A stretch of DNA of 64,000 bases from Staphylococcus xylosus (GCF_002732165.1 NZ_MRZO01000004.1:186001-250000); one strand, 5' to 3'. Positions 37,685-51,102 are shown, counted from the first letter of the stretch. The notes: generated by a model from the letters alone, not told the origin. Program-made: numbers and translations.

Positions 37685-37711
37685 CTTTCGTGTTTGCTAA
37701 TCTGTTAAAAT
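37682..37711 (+). promoter_or_regulatory. Probable uvrBA promoter
   Basis: TTGCTT (37682-37687), an 18-base spacer and TAAAAT (37706-37711) overlap the LexA box at the -35. Confidence 0.55.
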
Positions 37712-37834
37712 ATGTATCGAGTATAAACACCTTCGGAAAATATTACGCCAAAAAATAATATATATATAGCCCAATAAAAAGATTTTAAATAGGTTCTAAG
37801 CGTTAGAAATGATATAGGAGGTAGGGATTATAAT

Positions 37835-39817
37835 ATGGAACATTATCCGTTTGAACTGCATTCTGATTTTGAGCCTCGAGGTGATCAACCAGAAGCCATT
37901 AAAAAAATTGTGAATGGTGTCAATGAAGGAAAAAGACATCAAACGTTACTTGGAGCTACAGGTACAGGTAAAACTTTTACAATGAGTAACGTTATTAAGC
38001 AAGTGGGTAAACCTACGTTAATTATCGCGCACAATAAAACTCTTGCAGGTCAATTATATAGCGAATTTAAAGAGTTTTTCCCTGAAAATAGAGTGGAATA
38101 TTTTGTCAGCTATTATGATTATTATCAACCAGAAGCTTATGTGCCATCGACTGATACTTTTATAGAAAAAGATGCCTCAATTAATGATGAAATAGATCAA
38201 TTACGACACTCAGCAACTAGTGCATTATTTGAAAGAGATGACGTTATTATCATAGCAAGTGTCAGCTGTATTTATGGTCTGGGTAATCCTGAAGAATACC
38301 GTGATTTAGTCGTAAGTGTTCGTGTTGGCATGGAAATGGACAGAAGCGAATTACTGAGAAAATTGGTTGACGTGCAATATACAAGAAATGATATTGATTT
38401 TAAACGTGGTACGTTCCGCGTTAGAGGCGATGTAGTGGAAATCTTCCCAGCCTCAAGAGAAGAAATGTGTATAAGAGTAGAATTTTTTGGTGATGAAATA
38501 GATCGCATTCGTGAAGTTAACTACTTAACGGGCGAAGTATTAAGAGAACGAGACCATTTTGCTATTTTCCCAGCCTCACACTTCGTAACACGTGAAGAAA
38601 AAATGAAATTAGCTATCCAAAGAATTGAAAATGAATTAGAAGCACGTTTGACTGAATTACGTTCTGAAAATAAATTGTTAGAAGCACAGCGCTTAGAACA
38701 GCGGACGAACTATGATTTAGAAATGATGAGAGAAATGGGTTTTTGTTCAGGCATAGAAAACTATTCCGTTCATCTAACTTTAAGACCAACAGGTTCAACT
38801 CCATATACGCTTCTAGATTACTTTGGTGATGATTGGTTAGTGATGATTGATGAGTCACATGTTACATTACCGCAAATTAGAGGGATGTATAATGGGGATC
38901 GCGCTCGTAAACAAGTACTGGTAGACCATGGTTTCCGTTTACCAAGTGCTTTAGATAATAGACCATTAAAATTTGAAGAATTTGAAGAGAAGACCAAACA
39001 ATTAGTCTATGTATCTGCTACACCAGGTCCATTTGAATTAGAACATACAGATGAGATGGTACAGCAAATTATTCGACCAACAGGTTTATTGGATCCTAAG
39101 ATTGAAGTTCGACCAACTGAAAATCAAATTGATGATTTAATTGGAGAAATTCAAGATCGTATTGATCGAAACGAACGTGTGCTAGTAACTACTTTAACTA
39201 AAAAAATGAGTGAAGATTTAACTACTTATTTGAAAGAAGCAGGAATAAAAGTTAACTATCTACACTCAGAAATTAAAACATTAGAACGAATTGAAATTAT
39301 TCGTGACTTGAGAATGGGCACATATGATGTCATAGTCGGAATTAATTTATTAAGAGAGGGTATTGATATACCAGAAGTATCTCTCGTAGTGATATTAGAT
39401 GCAGATAAAGAAGGATTCTTGCGTTCACAAAGATCACTTGTTCAAACGATTGGACGTGCTGCACGTAATAGTCGTGGTGAAGTTATTATGTATGGTGATA
39501 AGATTACTGATTCTATGCGTTATGCGTTGGACGAAACGGAAAGACGTCGCACAATCCAAGAAACATATAACGAAAAATATAACATTACGCCTACGACTAT
39601 CAATAAGAAAATACATGATGTGATTAGTGCTACTGTCGATAACGATGAAACTAATGAGCGACAACAAACGGAAGTTCCTAAGAAGATGACGAAAAAAGAA
39701 CGCGAAAAAACAATTGCAAATATAGAAAAAGAAATGAAAAAAGCGGCGAAAGATTTAGATTTCGAAAAAGCTACAGAGCTTAGGGATATGTTATTTGAAT
39801 TAAAAGCAGAAGGGTGA
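37835..39817 (+). CDS. uvrB: Excinuclease ABC subunit B
   Basis: The 660-residue helicase-like protein of nucleotide excision repair has Walker A GATGTGKT, the beta-hairpin [17 protein letters not shown] that clamps [39 protein letters not shown], and a C-terminal UVR motif (about residues 625-660) that binds UvrC. AGGAGG precedes ATG 37835. SOS control is indicated by the upstream LexA box. It overlaps the ribosome-binding region of uvrA. Confidence 0.98.
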   Translation: MEHYPFELHSDFEPRGDQPEAIKKIVNGVNEGKRHQTLLGATGTGKTFTMSNVIKQVGKPTLIIAHNKTLAGQLYSEFKEFFPENRVEYFVSYYDYYQPEAYVPSTDTFIEKDASINDEIDQLRHSATSALFERDDVIIIASVSCIYGLGNPEEYRDLVVSVRVGMEMDRSELLRKLVDVQYTRNDIDFKRGTFRVRGDVVEIFPASREEMCIRVEFFGDEIDRIREVNYLTGEVLRERDHFAIFPASHFVTREEKMKLAIQRIENELEARLTELRSENKLLEAQRLEQRTNYDLEMMREMGFCSGIENYSVHLTLRPTGSTPYTLLDYFGDDWLVMIDESHVTLPQIRGMYNGDRARKQVLVDHGFRLPSALDNRPLKFEEFEEKTKQLVYVSATPGPFELEHTDEMVQQIIRPTGLLDPKIEVRPTENQIDDLIGEIQDRIDRNERVLVTTLTKKMSEDLTTYLKEAGIKVNYLHSEIKTLERIEIIRDLRMGTYDVIVGINLLREGIDIPEVSLVVILDADKEGFLRSQRSLVQTIGRAARNSRGEVIMYGDKITDSMRYALDETERRRTIQETYNEKYNITPTTINKKIHDVISATVDNDETNERQQTEVPKKMTKKEREKTIANIEKEMKKAAKDLDFEKATELRDMLFELKAEG

Positions 39818-39822
39818 CACAA

Positions 39823-42657
39823 ATGAAACAACCATCCATTGTAGTAAAAGGGGCACGTGCCCATAATTTAAAAGATGTTGATATAGAAATACCTAAAGAT
39901 AAACTTATAGTTATGACTGGACTTTCAGGTTCAGGTAAATCATCTTTAGCATTTGATACAATATATGCCGAAGGACAGCGTAGATATGTTGAATCATTAA
40001 GCGCATATGCAAGACAATTTTTAGGTCAAATGGATAAACCAGACGTAGACACGATAGAAGGCTTATCTCCAGCTATTTCAATAGATCAAAAAACGACGAG
40101 TAAAAATCCAAGATCTACTGTTGCAACCGTAACAGAAATTTATGATTATATAAGATTACTCTATGCGCGTATAGGAAGACCATTCTGCCCTAATCATGGC
40201 ATTGAAATAGAATCACAAACAGTACAACAAATGGTTGATCAAGTCATGAAATTAGAGGAACGTACTAAGATTCAAATTCTCGCGCCAGTGATTACACATA
40301 GAAAAGGTGCTCATGAGAAATTAATTGATGACATTAGTAAAAAAGGTTATGTGCGTGTCAGAGTAGATGGTGAAATAACTGATGTAAATGAAGTACCTGC
40401 ATTAGATAAAAATAAAAACCACACTATTGAAGTAGTCATTGACCGTTTAGTAGTTAAAGAAGACATTGAAGCACGTTTGGCAGACTCTATCGAAACAGCG
40501 TTGCAACTTTCTGAAGGTAGTCTCATTGTAGATATTATTGACGGCGAAGAATTAAAATTCTCAGAAAATCATGCTTGTCCTATTTGTGGTTTCTCAATTG
40601 GCGAATTAGAACCACGTATGTTTAGTTTTAACAGTCCATTTGGCGCTTGCCCAACTTGTGATGGCTTAGGCCAAAAACTTACTGTTGATTTAGATTTAGT
40701 AGTTCCTGATGCTGACAAAACGTTAAACGAAGGTGCTATTGTTGCTTGGGAATCATCTAGTTCTGATTATTATCCAACTTTGTTAAACCGTGTTTGTGAA
40801 GTGTTTAAAATAAATATGGACAAACCATTTAAAAAGCTTACAGATCGACAAAAAGATATCATTTTATATGGTTCAAAAGGTAAAGAAATTGAATTTACAT
40901 TCACACAACGCAATGGCCAAACTCGCAAACGTACAATGGAGTTTGAAGGTGTAATCAATAATATAAATAGAAGATATCATGATTCACCATCTGAATTGGT
41001 AAGAGAAATGATGAGTAAATACATGACTGAATTGCCATGTGAAACTTGTCACGGTAAACGTTTAAGTCGTGAAGCGCTATCTGTTTATATTGCAGGACAT
41101 AACATTGGTGATGTCGTTGAACAATCTATTAAGGAAGCGTTGCATAGCTATGAACATATAGAATTATCTGAACAAGATAGAAAAATTGCGAACCAAATCT
41201 TAAAAGAAATCAATTCAAGGTTAGAATTCTTATATAATGTTGGACTAGAGTATTTAACATTGAATCGCGCGTCTGGTTCGCTATCTGGTGGTGAGGCACA
41301 ACGTATTCGACTTGCGACACAGATTGGTTCAAGACTTTCAGGTGTACTTTATGTTTTAGATGAACCTTCTATCGGGTTACATCAACGAGACAATGACCGG
41401 TTAATTAATACGTTAAAAGAAATGCGTGATTTAGGTAATACTTTAATTGTTGTTGAACATGATGATGATACAATGCGCGCAGCAGACTTCTTAGTTGATG
41501 TTGGTCCAGGGGCCGGCGAACATGGTGGAGAAATTGTTGCGAGTGGAACACCGAAACAGGTAATGAATAATAAGAAATCATTAACAGGCCAATATTTAAG
41601 TGGTCAAAAACGTATTGAAGTACCTGAAGCGCGTAGACAGGTTACAGATCGCAAAATTAGTGTGAAAGGTGCGAGAAGTAATAACTTGAAAGGTATAGAT
41701 GTTGATTTTCCACTTTCAACAATGACTGTGGTCACAGGCGTTTCGGGTTCTGGTAAAAGTACATTAGTGAATGAGGTGCTTTACAAATCATTAGCTAAAC
41801 ATATCAACAAATCTAAAATAAAACCTGGTGATTACGATGAAATTCAAGGCATAGATCAATTAGATCGTATCATTGACATTGACCAATCTCCAATTGGCCG
41901 AACGCCAAGATCTAATCCAGCTACTTACACAGGGGTTTTTGATAATATTCGAGATATCTTTGCACAGACTAATGAAGCGAAAGTGAGAGGTTATACGAAA
42001 GGTCGTTTTAGTTTCAATGTTAAAGGCGGTCGTTGTGAAGCATGTAAAGGCGACGGTATTATAAAAATAGAGATGCATTTCTTACCTGATGTATATGTAC
42101 CTTGTGAAGTGTGTGGTGGTTCTAGATATAACCGTGAAACACTAGAAGTGACATACAAAGGAAAAAATATTGCTGATATTTTAGCCATGACTGCTGAAGA
42201 AGCTACGATGTTCTTTGAAAACGTACCTAAAATTCATCGCAAATTGAAAACGTTAGTAGATGTTGGTTTAGGTTATGTAACTCTAGGCCAGCCTGCTACA
42301 ACTTTATCCGGTGGTGAAGCGCAGCGTGTTAAACTTGCTTCAGAATTGCATAAACGATCTACAGGTCGATCAATCTATATATTAGATGAGCCTACAACTG
42401 GTTTACATGTGGACGATATTAGTCGTTTGTTAAAAGTGTTAAATAAACTTGTAGAGAATGGTGACACTGTAGTTATTATTGAACATAATCTAGATGTGAT
42501 TAAAATGGCTGACCATATCATAGACTTAGGACCTGAAGGTGGCGATGGTGGTGGTACACTCGTTGCTACTGGTACGCCTGAAGCAATTACAGAAGTTGAA
42601 GAGAGTTATACAGGTCGATATTTAAAACCAGTATTAGCACGTGATACGGTTAAATAA
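39823..42657 (+). CDS. uvrA: Excinuclease ABC subunit A
   Basis: Start at ATG 39823 ([26 protein letters not shown] directly before, formed by the uvrB end); the GTG at 39814 is within that ribosome-binding site. The 944-residue damage sensor has two ABC ATPase modules ([42 protein letters not shown]; then [32 protein letters not shown]) and zinc sites CPICGFS...CPTC and CEACKGDG...CEVC. It works with UvrB. Confidence 0.98.
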   Translation: MKQPSIVVKGARAHNLKDVDIEIPKDKLIVMTGLSGSGKSSLAFDTIYAEGQRRYVESLSAYARQFLGQMDKPDVDTIEGLSPAISIDQKTTSKNPRSTVATVTEIYDYIRLLYARIGRPFCPNHGIEIESQTVQQMVDQVMKLEERTKIQILAPVITHRKGAHEKLIDDISKKGYVRVRVDGEITDVNEVPALDKNKNHTIEVVIDRLVVKEDIEARLADSIETALQLSEGSLIVDIIDGEELKFSENHACPICGFSIGELEPRMFSFNSPFGACPTCDGLGQKLTVDLDLVVPDADKTLNEGAIVAWESSSSDYYPTLLNRVCEVFKINMDKPFKKLTDRQKDIILYGSKGKEIEFTFTQRNGQTRKRTMEFEGVINNINRRYHDSPSELVREMMSKYMTELPCETCHGKRLSREALSVYIAGHNIGDVVEQSIKEALHSYEHIELSEQDRKIANQILKEINSRLEFLYNVGLEYLTLNRASGSLSGGEAQRIRLATQIGSRLSGVLYVLDEPSIGLHQRDNDRLINTLKEMRDLGNTLIVVEHDDDTMRAADFLVDVGPGAGEHGGEIVASGTPKQVMNNKKSLTGQYLSGQKRIEVPEARRQVTDRKISVKGARSNNLKGIDVDFPLSTMTVVTGVSGSGKSTLVNEVLYKSLAKHINKSKIKPGDYDEIQGIDQLDRIIDIDQSPIGRTPRSNPATYTGVFDNIRDIFAQTNEAKVRGYTKGRFSFNVKGGRCEACKGDGIIKIEMHFLPDVYVPCEVCGGSRYNRETLEVTYKGKNIADILAMTAEEATMFFENVPKIHRKLKTLVDVGLGYVTLGQPATTLSGGEAQRVKLASELHKRSTGRSIYILDEPTTGLHVDDISRLLKVLNKLVENGDTVVIIEHNLDVIKMADHIIDLGPEGGDGGGTLVATGTPEAITEVEESYTGRYLKPVLARDTVK

Positions 42658-42663
42658 AAAACG

Positions 42664-42697
42664 CGATTTAATACTGAGCAACCAATCGTATTAAATC
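42664..42697. other. Hairpin just after uvrA
   Basis: GATTTAATAC and GTATTAAATC pair perfectly with a 14-base loop starting seven bases after the uvrA stop. Without a T tail it may be mRNA 3'-end protection. Confidence 0.4.
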
Positions 42698-42707
42698 ATA
42701 TAAAATG

Positions 42708-42758
42708 AGACTCCTTATACCAAACACGAAATAGTGTCAGATATAAGGAGTCTTTTTC
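42708..42758 (+). terminator. Terminator of uvrBA
   Basis: AGACTCCTTAT and ATAAGGAGTCT form an 11-bp stem followed by TTTTTCTC. The remainder of the 306-base gap to hprK is A/T-rich with no confident promoter. Confidence 0.85.
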
Positions 42759-42963
42759 TCTATTTTGTTATGAAAAATACATAATCGTTAGATGAAGGAA
42801 CTATAAATTGAAGATATCATTTATAATTAATTAGACAGTGATATGATTAAAAAGATGAATTAATTATTGATCTTCTACACTTTTTAATATGGATTATCAA
42901 TTCTTTTTGATATGATAATAACTATACTATAAAAGTCGGAGAAATATTGATAGAGGTGAACCA

Positions 42964-43917
42964 ATGTTAACTACAAAAAGTTTAGTAGAACGCTTCGAAC
43001 TCGAGATGATTGCAGGTGAAGCAGGACTAAATAAACAAATTAAAAACACTGATATTTCAAGACCTGGATTGGAAATGGCGGGGTATTTTTCTCACTATGC
43101 TTCAGACCGTATCCAATTATTAGGTACTACGGAATTATCTTTTTATAATTTATTGCCAGATGAAGAACGTAAAGGACGCATGAGAAAATTATGCCGACCA
43201 GAAACACCGGCAATTATTGTGACGAGAGATTTAGAACCACCAGAGGAATTAATTGAAGCTGCTAAAGAACATGAAACGCCATTAATAACTTCTAAAATTG
43301 CTACTACACAATTAATGAGCCGATTGACCACGTTTTTAGAACATGAACTAGCTAGGACAACGTCACTTCACGGTGTACTAGTAGATGTGTACGGCGTAGG
43401 TGTACTAATAACTGGTGATTCTGGTATAGGTAAAAGTGAAACAGCCTTAGAATTAATTAAAAGAGGTCATAGACTTGTAGCAGATGATAACGTTGAAATT
43501 AGAGAGATAAGTAAAGATGAATTAATTGGTAGAGCACCAAAATTAATAGAACATTTACTAGAAATTAGAGGTCTGGGCATTATCAATGTTATGACGTTAT
43601 TTGGTGCTGGATCGATACTAACAGAAAAAAGATTGCGCTTGAATATTCATTTAGAAAACTGGCACAAAGAGAAATTATATGATCGTGTAGGATTAAATGA
43701 AGAAACATTACGCATCTTAGATACAGAAATCACGAAGAAAACAATACCAGTAAGACCTGGTCGTAACGTAGCAGTAATCATTGAAGTAGCAGCAATGAAT
43801 TACAGACTAAATATTATGGGTATTAATACAGCTGAAGAATTTAATGATCGTTTAAACGCAGAAATTTTACGCAATGGTAATAACGGTAATAACGGTAATA
43901 ATGGTGAGGAGAAATAA
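42964..43917 (+). CDS. hprK: HPr kinase/phosphorylase with Asn-Gly repeat tail
   Basis: The 317-residue bifunctional enzyme phosphorylates Ser46 of HPr, the input to CcpA carbon catabolite control. Walker A is GDSGIGKSE (151-159), the HPrK signature [10 protein letters not shown] follows at about 203, and the K3-type loop is [11 protein letters not shown]. The C-terminus ends in NGNNGNNGNNG (304-314) encoded by a 9-base tandem repeat, beyond the normal family end. AGAGGTGA precedes ATG 42964. lgt follows after three bases: the hprK-lgt operon conserved in Firmicutes. Confidence 0.96.
43873..43905 (+). repeat. 9-base tandem repeat in hprK 3' end
   Basis: The unit GGTAATAAC occurs about three and a half times, encoding Asn-Asn-Gly triplets. 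Such short tandem repeats slip in replication, and in-frame changes would only lengthen or shorten the tail. Confidence 0.7.
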
Positions 43918-43920
43918 GCA

Positions 43921-44757
43921 ATGTTGACATTAAACTATATCGATCCTATTGCATTTGAACTAGGACCGATTTCAGTCCGATGGTACGGTATTATCATTGC
44001 GGCTGGTATCCTATTAGGCTATTTTATAGCACAAGCTAGCGTGAAAAAGATTGGCTATGACCAAGACACGCTAGTTGATATTATTTTTTGGAGTGCAATA
44101 TTTGGCTTTATTGTAGCAAGAATTTATTTTGTTATTTTTCAATGGCCATACTACATACAAAATCCAATTGAGATACCAATGATATGGCATGGTGGTATTG
44201 CGATACACGGCGGTTTAATTGGAGGATTTGTTACCGGCATTATTATTTGTAAACAAAAGAATATTAATCCCTTTCAAATCGGCGATGTCATTGCACCTAG
44301 TATGATTCTTGGTCAAGGTATTGGAAGATGGGGAAATTTCATGAATCACGAAGCTCATGGCGGACCAATTTCAAGATCTGTACTTGAAAACTTACATATA
44401 CCCAATTTTATTATTGATAATATGTACATTGATGGTAAATATTATCAACCAACGTTTTTATACGAATCTTTATGGGATATTTTAGGTTTTGTTATATTAA
44501 TTTTATTAAGAAAACATCTGCGTGTTGGTGATACGTTCTGCCTTTACTTAATTTGGTATTCTATTGGTAGATTTTTCGTGGAAGGCATGCGCACGGACAG
44601 CTTAATGTTAACAAGTGATATTCGTGTAGCACAGTTAATGTCTATTATCTTAATTCTAATTGGTGTTATCATAATGATTATTAGAAGAGTGAAATATCGT
44701 TCGCCACGTTATAAAGATGTTGGTCCGTTATCATGGCCAAATCCAAAAGTGAAGTGA
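43921..44757 (+). CDS. lgt: Prolipoprotein diacylglyceryl transferase
   Basis: The 278-residue membrane enzyme attaches diacylglycerol to the lipobox Cys of lipoproteins. It shows [28 protein letters not shown], the Lgt signature [15 protein letters not shown], and [13 protein letters not shown], with about seven helices. Substrates within this window would be SstD and the EMYY lipoprotein. GAGGAGAA precedes ATG 43921. Confidence 0.97.
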   Translation: MLTLNYIDPIAFELGPISVRWYGIIIAAGILLGYFIAQASVKKIGYDQDTLVDIIFWSAIFGFIVARIYFVIFQWPYYIQNPIEIPMIWHGGIAIHGGLIGGFVTGIIICKQKNINPFQIGDVIAPSMILGQGIGRWGNFMNHEAHGGPISRSVLENLHIPNFIIDNMYIDGKYYQPTFLYESLWDILGFVILILLRKHLRVGDTFCLYLIWYSIGRFFVEGMRTDSLMLTSDIRVAQLMSIILILIGVIIMIIRRVKYRSPRYKDVGPLSWPNPKVK

Positions 44758-44766
44758 TAAAATAAC

Positions 44767-45243
44767 ATGCGGAATTTAAAAAGACAGAAGTCACATGGCA
44801 AAAACCCTTTGTGGCATATGTATCATTACGTCAGGATAGTAAAAATTTTCAAGCAGACAGTGATTATTGAAATTTGTCGCTATTTACCTATAGTGAAGCT
44901 AAAGCATTGGATATATCGTAAATTTTTGAAAATGAACATCGGTGCAGAAACGGCATTTGCGTTTAAAGTCGTTCCGGATTTACTTTATCCAGAATATATT
45001 ACGATAGGTAAAAATTGTGTCATTGGATATAATACAACTATTTTGACGCACGAATTTCTAGTGGATGAGTTTAAAACAGGACCTGTCCATATCGGAGACA
45101 ATACTTTAATAGGAGCAAACGTAACTATTTTGCCTGGCGTTACGATAGGAAATAACGTCAAAGTAGGTGCGGGTGCCGTCGTATCTAAAGATATACCAGA
45201 TAATACACTGGCTTATGGGAATCCCATACAAATTAAAAATTAA
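44767..45243 (+). CDS. Hexapeptide-repeat acyltransferase (YvoF-like)
   Basis: The 158-residue protein has left-handed beta-helix hexapeptide repeats (YITIGKNCVIGYNTTI, VHIGDNTLIGANVTILPGVTIGNNVKVGAGAVV) typical of acetyltransferases. The N-terminal 60 residues are basic. The substrate is unknown; in Bacillus the yvoF homologue follows hprK-lgt in the same way. The gene starts nine bases after lgt with a weak ribosome-binding site. Confidence 0.85.
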   Translation: MRNLKRQKSHGKNPLWHMYHYVRIVKIFKQTVIIEICRYLPIVKLKHWIYRKFLKMNIGAETAFAFKVVPDLLYPEYITIGKNCVIGYNTTILTHEFLVDEFKTGPVHIGDNTLIGANVTILPGVTIGNNVKVGAGAVVSKDIPDNTLAYGNPIQIKN

Positions 45244-45264
45244 AAACATAGGAGGTGATCATGG

Positions 45265-46701
45265 ATGGCGCATAACGACAATGTAATACCGATGAAGTTT
45301 GATAGTCAGTTTTATAAAAAATTAGGTGATCAAAAATTTCGCCAACAAGATTATAAAAAGGCTGCAGAACATTTTAAAAAAGTGCTTGAAATGTCACCTC
45401 AAGATTTTGATACAAAAGTAAAATATTCTGAATGTCTAGTAAATATAGGGCTAGGTAATAAGGCAGAACATCTTTTTTATGAAAGTATAGCGCAAGATGA
45501 ACTTGTAGAAGAAAGTTATTTTCAGCTTAGCCAACTCAATATTACGATGAATGAAGCTAATAAAGCATTCTTATTTGGAATCAACTATATTACAATGTCC
45601 GACGATGAAGATTATAGAGATGAACTTGAAGAGATGTTTGAAGTATCCTACCATTCTGCTGAAAAAATTGAAACAGAAAGTCAACTATTCGCCATACAAC
45701 TCATTTTTCAATATTTATTTTCCCAAGGTCGTTTACCAGAAGCAAGAAATTTTATTTTAAATCAAAATGATGACATACAAGCACATCGCGTCGTACGTAA
45801 TTTATTGGCAATGTGTTATTTATATTTAAATGAATATGATACGGCAAAAGAGATGTTTGAACGCTTATTGAGTGAAGATAATAGTGATGTACATGCCTTA
45901 TGTCATTATACATTATTACTCTATAATACGAATGATAAAGAAAAATATCAGCGATACTTAAATATATTAGGAAAAGTTATGCCAATGAATGATGACGAAT
46001 CGTTTAAATTAGGAATCGTTCTATGTTATTTAAGGCAATATGAAGCATCGCAAAAGATATTACACCCCTTATATAGAAGAGGGAAATTCCTATCTATACA
46101 AATGTATAATGCGCTCAGCTATAATAATTACTATTTAGGCAATTTGGAGGATAGTAAATATTTTTGGAGCAAATTACAAGAGATTACTCAAGTAGACGTT
46201 GGCCACGCCCCGTGGGTGATAGAAGAAAGTAAAGCTTACTTTGATCAACAAATTCTACCATTACTATTAAATGAAGATAGTCACCATAGATTGTATGGTA
46301 TTTTTTTACTTAATCAATTAAAAGGACGCGAAGTGCTATTGACCCAAGAAATTTGGGGTGTATTAGAATCTATGAATGATTATGAAAAATTATATTTAAC
46401 ATACCTTATACAAGATTTAAAATTAAATAAGTTAGATTTTATTCATAGAGGTTTGTTAATGCTTTATAATGTAGAATCATTGAAAAATAATGAAGAGTTA
46501 TTTATTATATGGATTGATCAAGCGGAAGCAATTATTTCTGAAAAGGTAGATTTAAACAATGTCGATAACTATGTAGCAGCATTTGTATACATGTATTTTC
46601 GAAATACCGATATTAAAGTTACGAAACAACAAGTATTAGAATGGTTTAATATCTCAGCGTATCGCTTGAATAAAACAATCGATTATTTAGTGAGCATATA
46701 A
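45265..46701 (+). CDS. Tetratricopeptide repeat protein
   Basis: The 478-residue cytoplasmic protein has an N-terminal TPR unit (YKKAAEHFKKVLEMSPQDFDTKVKYSECLVNIG, about 26-60) and further degenerate helical repeats, consistent with a protein-interaction scaffold. The start follows a very strong ribosome-binding site (AGGAGGTGATC). It is probably part of the hprK-lgt-acyltransferase operon; the Bacillus neighbour of trxB (yvcD) is also a TPR protein. Function unknown. Confidence 0.8.
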   Translation: MAHNDNVIPMKFDSQFYKKLGDQKFRQQDYKKAAEHFKKVLEMSPQDFDTKVKYSECLVNIGLGNKAEHLFYESIAQDELVEESYFQLSQLNITMNEANKAFLFGINYITMSDDEDYRDELEEMFEVSYHSAEKIETESQLFAIQLIFQYLFSQGRLPEARNFILNQNDDIQAHRVVRNLLAMCYLYLNEYDTAKEMFERLLSEDNSDVHALCHYTLLLYNTNDKEKYQRYLNILGKVMPMNDDESFKLGIVLCYLRQYEASQKILHPLYRRGKFLSIQMYNALSYNNYYLGNLEDSKYFWSKLQEITQVDVGHAPWVIEESKAYFDQQILPLLLNEDSHHRLYGIFLLNQLKGREVLLTQEIWGVLESMNDYEKLYLTYLIQDLKLNKLDFIHRGLLMLYNVESLKNNEELFIIWIDQAEAIISEKVDLNNVDNYVAAFVYMYFRNTDIKVTKQQVLEWFNISAYRLNKTIDYLVSI

Positions 46702-46750
46702 GTTTATAAAAAGCAAGAAATCATATATACTTCGCATAATGAATTATTAA

Positions 46751-47710
<960 letters not shown>

Positions 47711-48063
47711 TTAAAAAACAAACTGAGTCAATCAGAATTAATCAATGTAACACGGTTATATAGTTATTGCTAGAATGTTAAACTTACGCTAGATTGTAAG
47801 TGAACACATTCTAGCTTTTTTTACATAAAGAATTATATGAGCGGCAATGTAGTCATGATTAATATTTTTAAAATCAAAATCATTGAATGCTAATAGCACT
47901 ATAGTGAAAAATGCTTAGACTACTACCTTAGACCTTTTTCATGTAAAATAGTTTATGATACTATTAGCTATAAACGAGTCACTTTAAGGAACGAACATAA
48001 TAGTCGCTCAATATAACGATTTAACAATAATTATGATAAATTAACAACGGATGGTGTGAAAAG
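47711..48063. other. Intergenic region trxB / yvcJ
   Basis: This 353-base gap holds the trxB terminator and, near 47935-47965, a weak TTTTCA(N17)TACTAT promoter candidate for yvcJ-yvcK-whiA. No gene is seen. Confidence 0.45.
47769..47823 (+). terminator. Terminator of trxB
   Basis: GCTAGAATGT and ACATTCTAGC enclose a second small stem (CTTAC/GTAAG) and are followed by TTTTTTTA. Confidence 0.85.
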
Positions 48064-48990
48064 ATGCAACCGGAAGAAAAAGATATAGTGAAAAGTGAAT
48101 TATTAGTTGTTACAGGTTTGTCAGGTGCTGGAAAGTCTGTAGTTATACAGAGCTTAGAAGACATTGGATATTTTTGCGTAGATAATTTACCACCAATTCT
48201 TTTGCCGAAATTTGTCGAACTTATGAGACAAGGTAATCCTTCCCTACAAAAAGTAGCAATCGCAATAGATTTAAGAGGTAAAGAATTATTTAAATCGCTT
48301 GTTAAAGAAATAGATTTAATCAAAGGAGATTCAGATGTCATCGTCGATATGATGTTTTTAGAAGCATCTAATGAAAGACTGATTTCTAGATATAAAGAAA
48401 CACGTCGTGCGCATCCTTTGAATGAAAGAGGGCAGCGCTCATTGATTGAATCTATTGAAGATGAACGCGAACTATTGACTGAGATTAAGAGTTTGGCAAA
48501 CTATACGATTGATACTTCACAAATGAAACCGAAAGAATTGCGCAAACGTATTGGTGACTATTTCAATCAAAGTAACTATCAAACTTTTAATATCAATGTA
48601 ACTAGTTTTGGTTTTAAACATGGTATACAAATGGACGCTGACTTAGTGTTTGATGTCAGGTTTTTACCAAATCCACACTATGTTGATGATTTGAGACCAT
48701 TAACTGGTGAAGATGAACCAGTCTATAAATATGTTATGAAATGGAAAGAAACTGAAACTTTTTATGAAAAATTAATGGATTTATTAAAATTTATGATACC
48801 AGGTTACAAAAAAGAAGGTAAATCTCAACTTGTTATTGCCATTGGATGTACTGGTGGGCAACATCGTTCTGTCGCATTAGCCAAACGAATCGGAGCAGAA
48901 CTCAAAGAGAGTTTTGACTATAATGTTTATGTGCATCATAGAGATGCGCATGTCGAAAGTGGCGTGAAACATAAAGATGAGAAGAATTAA
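48064..48990 (+). CDS. yvcJ: RapZ/YvcJ family nucleotide-binding protein
   Basis: The 308-residue protein has the P-loop [15 protein letters not shown], the block [19 protein letters not shown] [20 protein letters not shown], and the C-terminal [19 protein letters not shown] motif. RapZ controls GlmZ/GlmS in E. coli; in Firmicutes YvcJ hydrolyses GTP and the role is less clear. It is first in the conserved yvcJ-yvcK-whiA operon, overlapping yvcK by 14 bases. Confidence 0.94.
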   Translation: MQPEEKDIVKSELLVVTGLSGAGKSVVIQSLEDIGYFCVDNLPPILLPKFVELMRQGNPSLQKVAIAIDLRGKELFKSLVKEIDLIKGDSDVIVDMMFLEASNERLISRYKETRRAHPLNERGQRSLIESIEDERELLTEIKSLANYTIDTSQMKPKELRKRIGDYFNQSNYQTFNINVTSFGFKHGIQMDADLVFDVRFLPNPHYVDDLRPLTGEDEPVYKYVMKWKETETFYEKLMDLLKFMIPGYKKEGKSQLVIAIGCTGGQHRSVALAKRIGAELKESFDYNVYVHHRDAHVESGVKHKDEKN

Positions 48991-49981
48991 ACTTGTACTT
49001 ATAGGTGGAGGTACAGGTTTATCCGTTTTAGCACGTGGTTTAAAAGGTTATCCCATAGATATTACGACAATTGTTACGGTTGCTGATGACGGGGGTAGTA
49101 CTGGAAAGATAAGAAGTGAAATGGATATACCTGCTCCAGGGGATATACGAAATGTAATTTCAGCATTAAGTGAAACTGAATCAACAATAGAGCAACTATT
49201 TCAATATCGATTCAAAGAAAATCAAGTTGAAGGGCATTCTTTAGGGAATTTATTGATTGCTGCACTTACAAATATTAATAATGATTTTGGACATGCAGTT
49301 AAAGAATTGAGTAAAATACTAAATATTAGAGGCAGTGTCATTCCTTCAACTAATACCAGTGTAAGATTAAATGCGGTGATGGAAGATGGAGAAATTGTCT
49401 ATGGTGAATCTAAAATACCTAAAAAGAATAAAAAGATAGAACGTGTATTTTTAGAGCCTGAAGACGTAGAACCAATGGAAGAAGCTGTAGAAGCTATTGA
49501 AGAAGCGGATTTAATTGTATTAGGTCCAGGTTCGTTATATACGAGTGTTATATCTAATCTTTGCGTTAAAGGTATCTCTGAATCATTACTTAAAGTTGAT
49601 GTACCTAAACTATATGTATCGAACGTTATGACTCAACCTGGGGAAACAAATCATTACACAGCGCTTGATCACGTTACAGCAATACATGATCATATAGGTA
49701 ATAATTGTATTAGCTATGCTATTTGTAGCACGCAACCATTTCATGGTGATGTAGTCGAACGTTATAGAGAAGATAATGCTGAGCCTGTAAAATGTGATAT
49801 AGCTGAAATGGAAGCCAAAGGTATTAAAGTTTTTACACATCCAAATTTGGTTGAAGTTTCCACTGAAAATTATGTGCGACATAATACTGAAGTTCTTTCG
49901 AAAATGATATATGAAATTGCTATGCAAGAAACAGAGACAATAGAATTTACACGCGATAAAGAAAATGATGAAAAGTATTAA
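48977..49981 (+). CDS. yvcK: Gluconeogenesis factor / UPF0052 protein YvcK
   Basis: The 334-residue CofD-like protein begins [20 protein letters not shown] and continues with [26 protein letters not shown] and [12 protein letters not shown], the nucleotide-sugar/UDP-GlcNAc binding region of this family. It supports growth on gluconeogenic carbon and cell-shape control in Bacillus. The start overlaps yvcJ, implying coupling. Confidence 0.94.
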   Translation: MRRIKLVLIGGGTGLSVLARGLKGYPIDITTIVTVADDGGSTGKIRSEMDIPAPGDIRNVISALSETESTIEQLFQYRFKENQVEGHSLGNLLIAALTNINNDFGHAVKELSKILNIRGSVIPSTNTSVRLNAVMEDGEIVYGESKIPKKNKKIERVFLEPEDVEPMEEAVEAIEEADLIVLGPGSLYTSVISNLCVKGISESLLKVDVPKLYVSNVMTQPGETNHYTALDHVTAIHDHIGNNCISYAICSTQPFHGDVVERYREDNAEPVKCDIAEMEAKGIKVFTHPNLVEVSTENYVRHNTEVLSKMIYEIAMQETETIEFTRDKENDEKY

Positions 49982-50015
49982 GTGAGACTATAAAGTTAAG
50001 AAGGGACTGATTGTA

Positions 50016-50960
50016 ATGAGCTTTGCATCCGATATGAAGAATGAACTAACAAGAATAGAAGTGGATGAAAAGAATGCAAAAGCAGAGCTCAGTGCCCTTA
50101 TTCGAATGAATGGTGCACTCAGTCTATCCAATCAACAATTTGTTATCAATGTACAAACTGAAAATGCTACGACAGCTAGACGTATCTATTCATTAATCAA
50201 AAAGGTATTTAATGTTGAAGTGGAATTACTAGTAAGAAAAAAAATGAAGCTTAAAAAGAATAATATATACATTTGTCGCATTAAAGCACGTGCAAGAGAA
50301 ATTTTAGATGAATTAGGTATTTTAAAAAATGGTGTTTTCACGCATGAAATTGATCAAGGCATGATTTATGAAGACGAAATGAAAAGAAGTTATTTGAGAG
50401 GGGCTTTTCTTGCTGGTGGTTCGGTGAATAATCCAGAAACATCTTCTTATCATCTTGAAGTCTTTTCGTTGTATGAAGATCATTCTGAAGGTATCACACA
50501 ATTGATGAATGAATATGAATTAAACGCCAAGCATCTTGAACGTAAAAAAGGAAGTATTGCATATTTAAAAGAAGCGGAAAAGATCTCAGACTTTCTTAGT
50601 TTAATTGGTGGTTTCCAAGCATTATTAAAATTCGAAGATGTGCGTATCGTACGTGATATGAGAAATTCTGTAAATAGGCTTGTTAATTGTGAAACGGCAA
50701 ATTTAAATAAAACAGTAAGTGCTGCAATGAAGCATGTAGAAAGTATACAACTCATTGATAAAGAAATAGGATTAGACAACTTACCTGATAGATTACGTGA
50801 AATCGCAAAATTAAGAATAGAACATCAAGAAGTTTCGCTAAAAGAACTTGGTGAAATGATGTCTACTGGAAAGATATCTAAATCTGGTGTAAACCATCGT
50901 TTACGTAAATTAAATGAAATGGCCGATAAGATACGAAGCGGAGAATCAATAGAGTTGTAA
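50016..50960 (+). CDS. whiA: DNA-binding protein WhiA
   Basis: The 314-residue protein has a LAGLIDADG-like N-terminal fold ([16 protein letters not shown]) and a C-terminal helix-turn-helix ([40 protein letters not shown]). WhiA is involved in cell division and nucleoid functions in Firmicutes and sporulation in Streptomyces. AAGGGA precedes ATG 50016. Confidence 0.95.
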   Translation: MSFASDMKNELTRIEVDEKNAKAELSALIRMNGALSLSNQQFVINVQTENATTARRIYSLIKKVFNVEVELLVRKKMKLKKNNIYICRIKARAREILDELGILKNGVFTHEIDQGMIYEDEMKRSYLRGAFLAGGSVNNPETSSYHLEVFSLYEDHSEGITQLMNEYELNAKHLERKKGSIAYLKEAEKISDFLSLIGGFQALLKFEDVRIVRDMRNSVNRLVNCETANLNKTVSAAMKHVESIQLIDKEIGLDNLPDRLREIAKLRIEHQEVSLKELGEMMSTGKISKSGVNHRLRKLNEMADKIRSGESIEL

Positions 50961-51030
50961 ATTAGCACTGCAATTGCTTAATTTACTGAATCTGAACTTT
51001 TTCTATATATCAGAAGTCATTTCAATTATC

Positions 51031-51055
51031 GACACCTTGTATAGGTGTCTTTTTG
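51031..51055 (+). terminator. Terminator of yvcJ-yvcK-whiA
   Basis: GACACCT and AGGTGTC form a short stem followed by TTTTTG. Confidence 0.85.
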
Positions 51056-51102
51056 TTATAATCTTAAGGTTAATTCTAAGGTTGAATCGTGTCGAAATTT
51101 GA

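Larger units (their letters stand above)
37511..37834. other. Intergenic region csbA / uvrB
   Basis: This 324-base gap holds a terminator (37611-37645), the LexA box (37671-37684), the uvrBA promoter (37682-37711) and a leader of about 120 bases. Confidence 0.7.

Noticed and set aside
39520..39864. 114-codon minus-strand frame across the uvrB/uvrA boundary
   Set aside because: Shadow of the uvrBA operon; low-complexity Ser/Phe composition.
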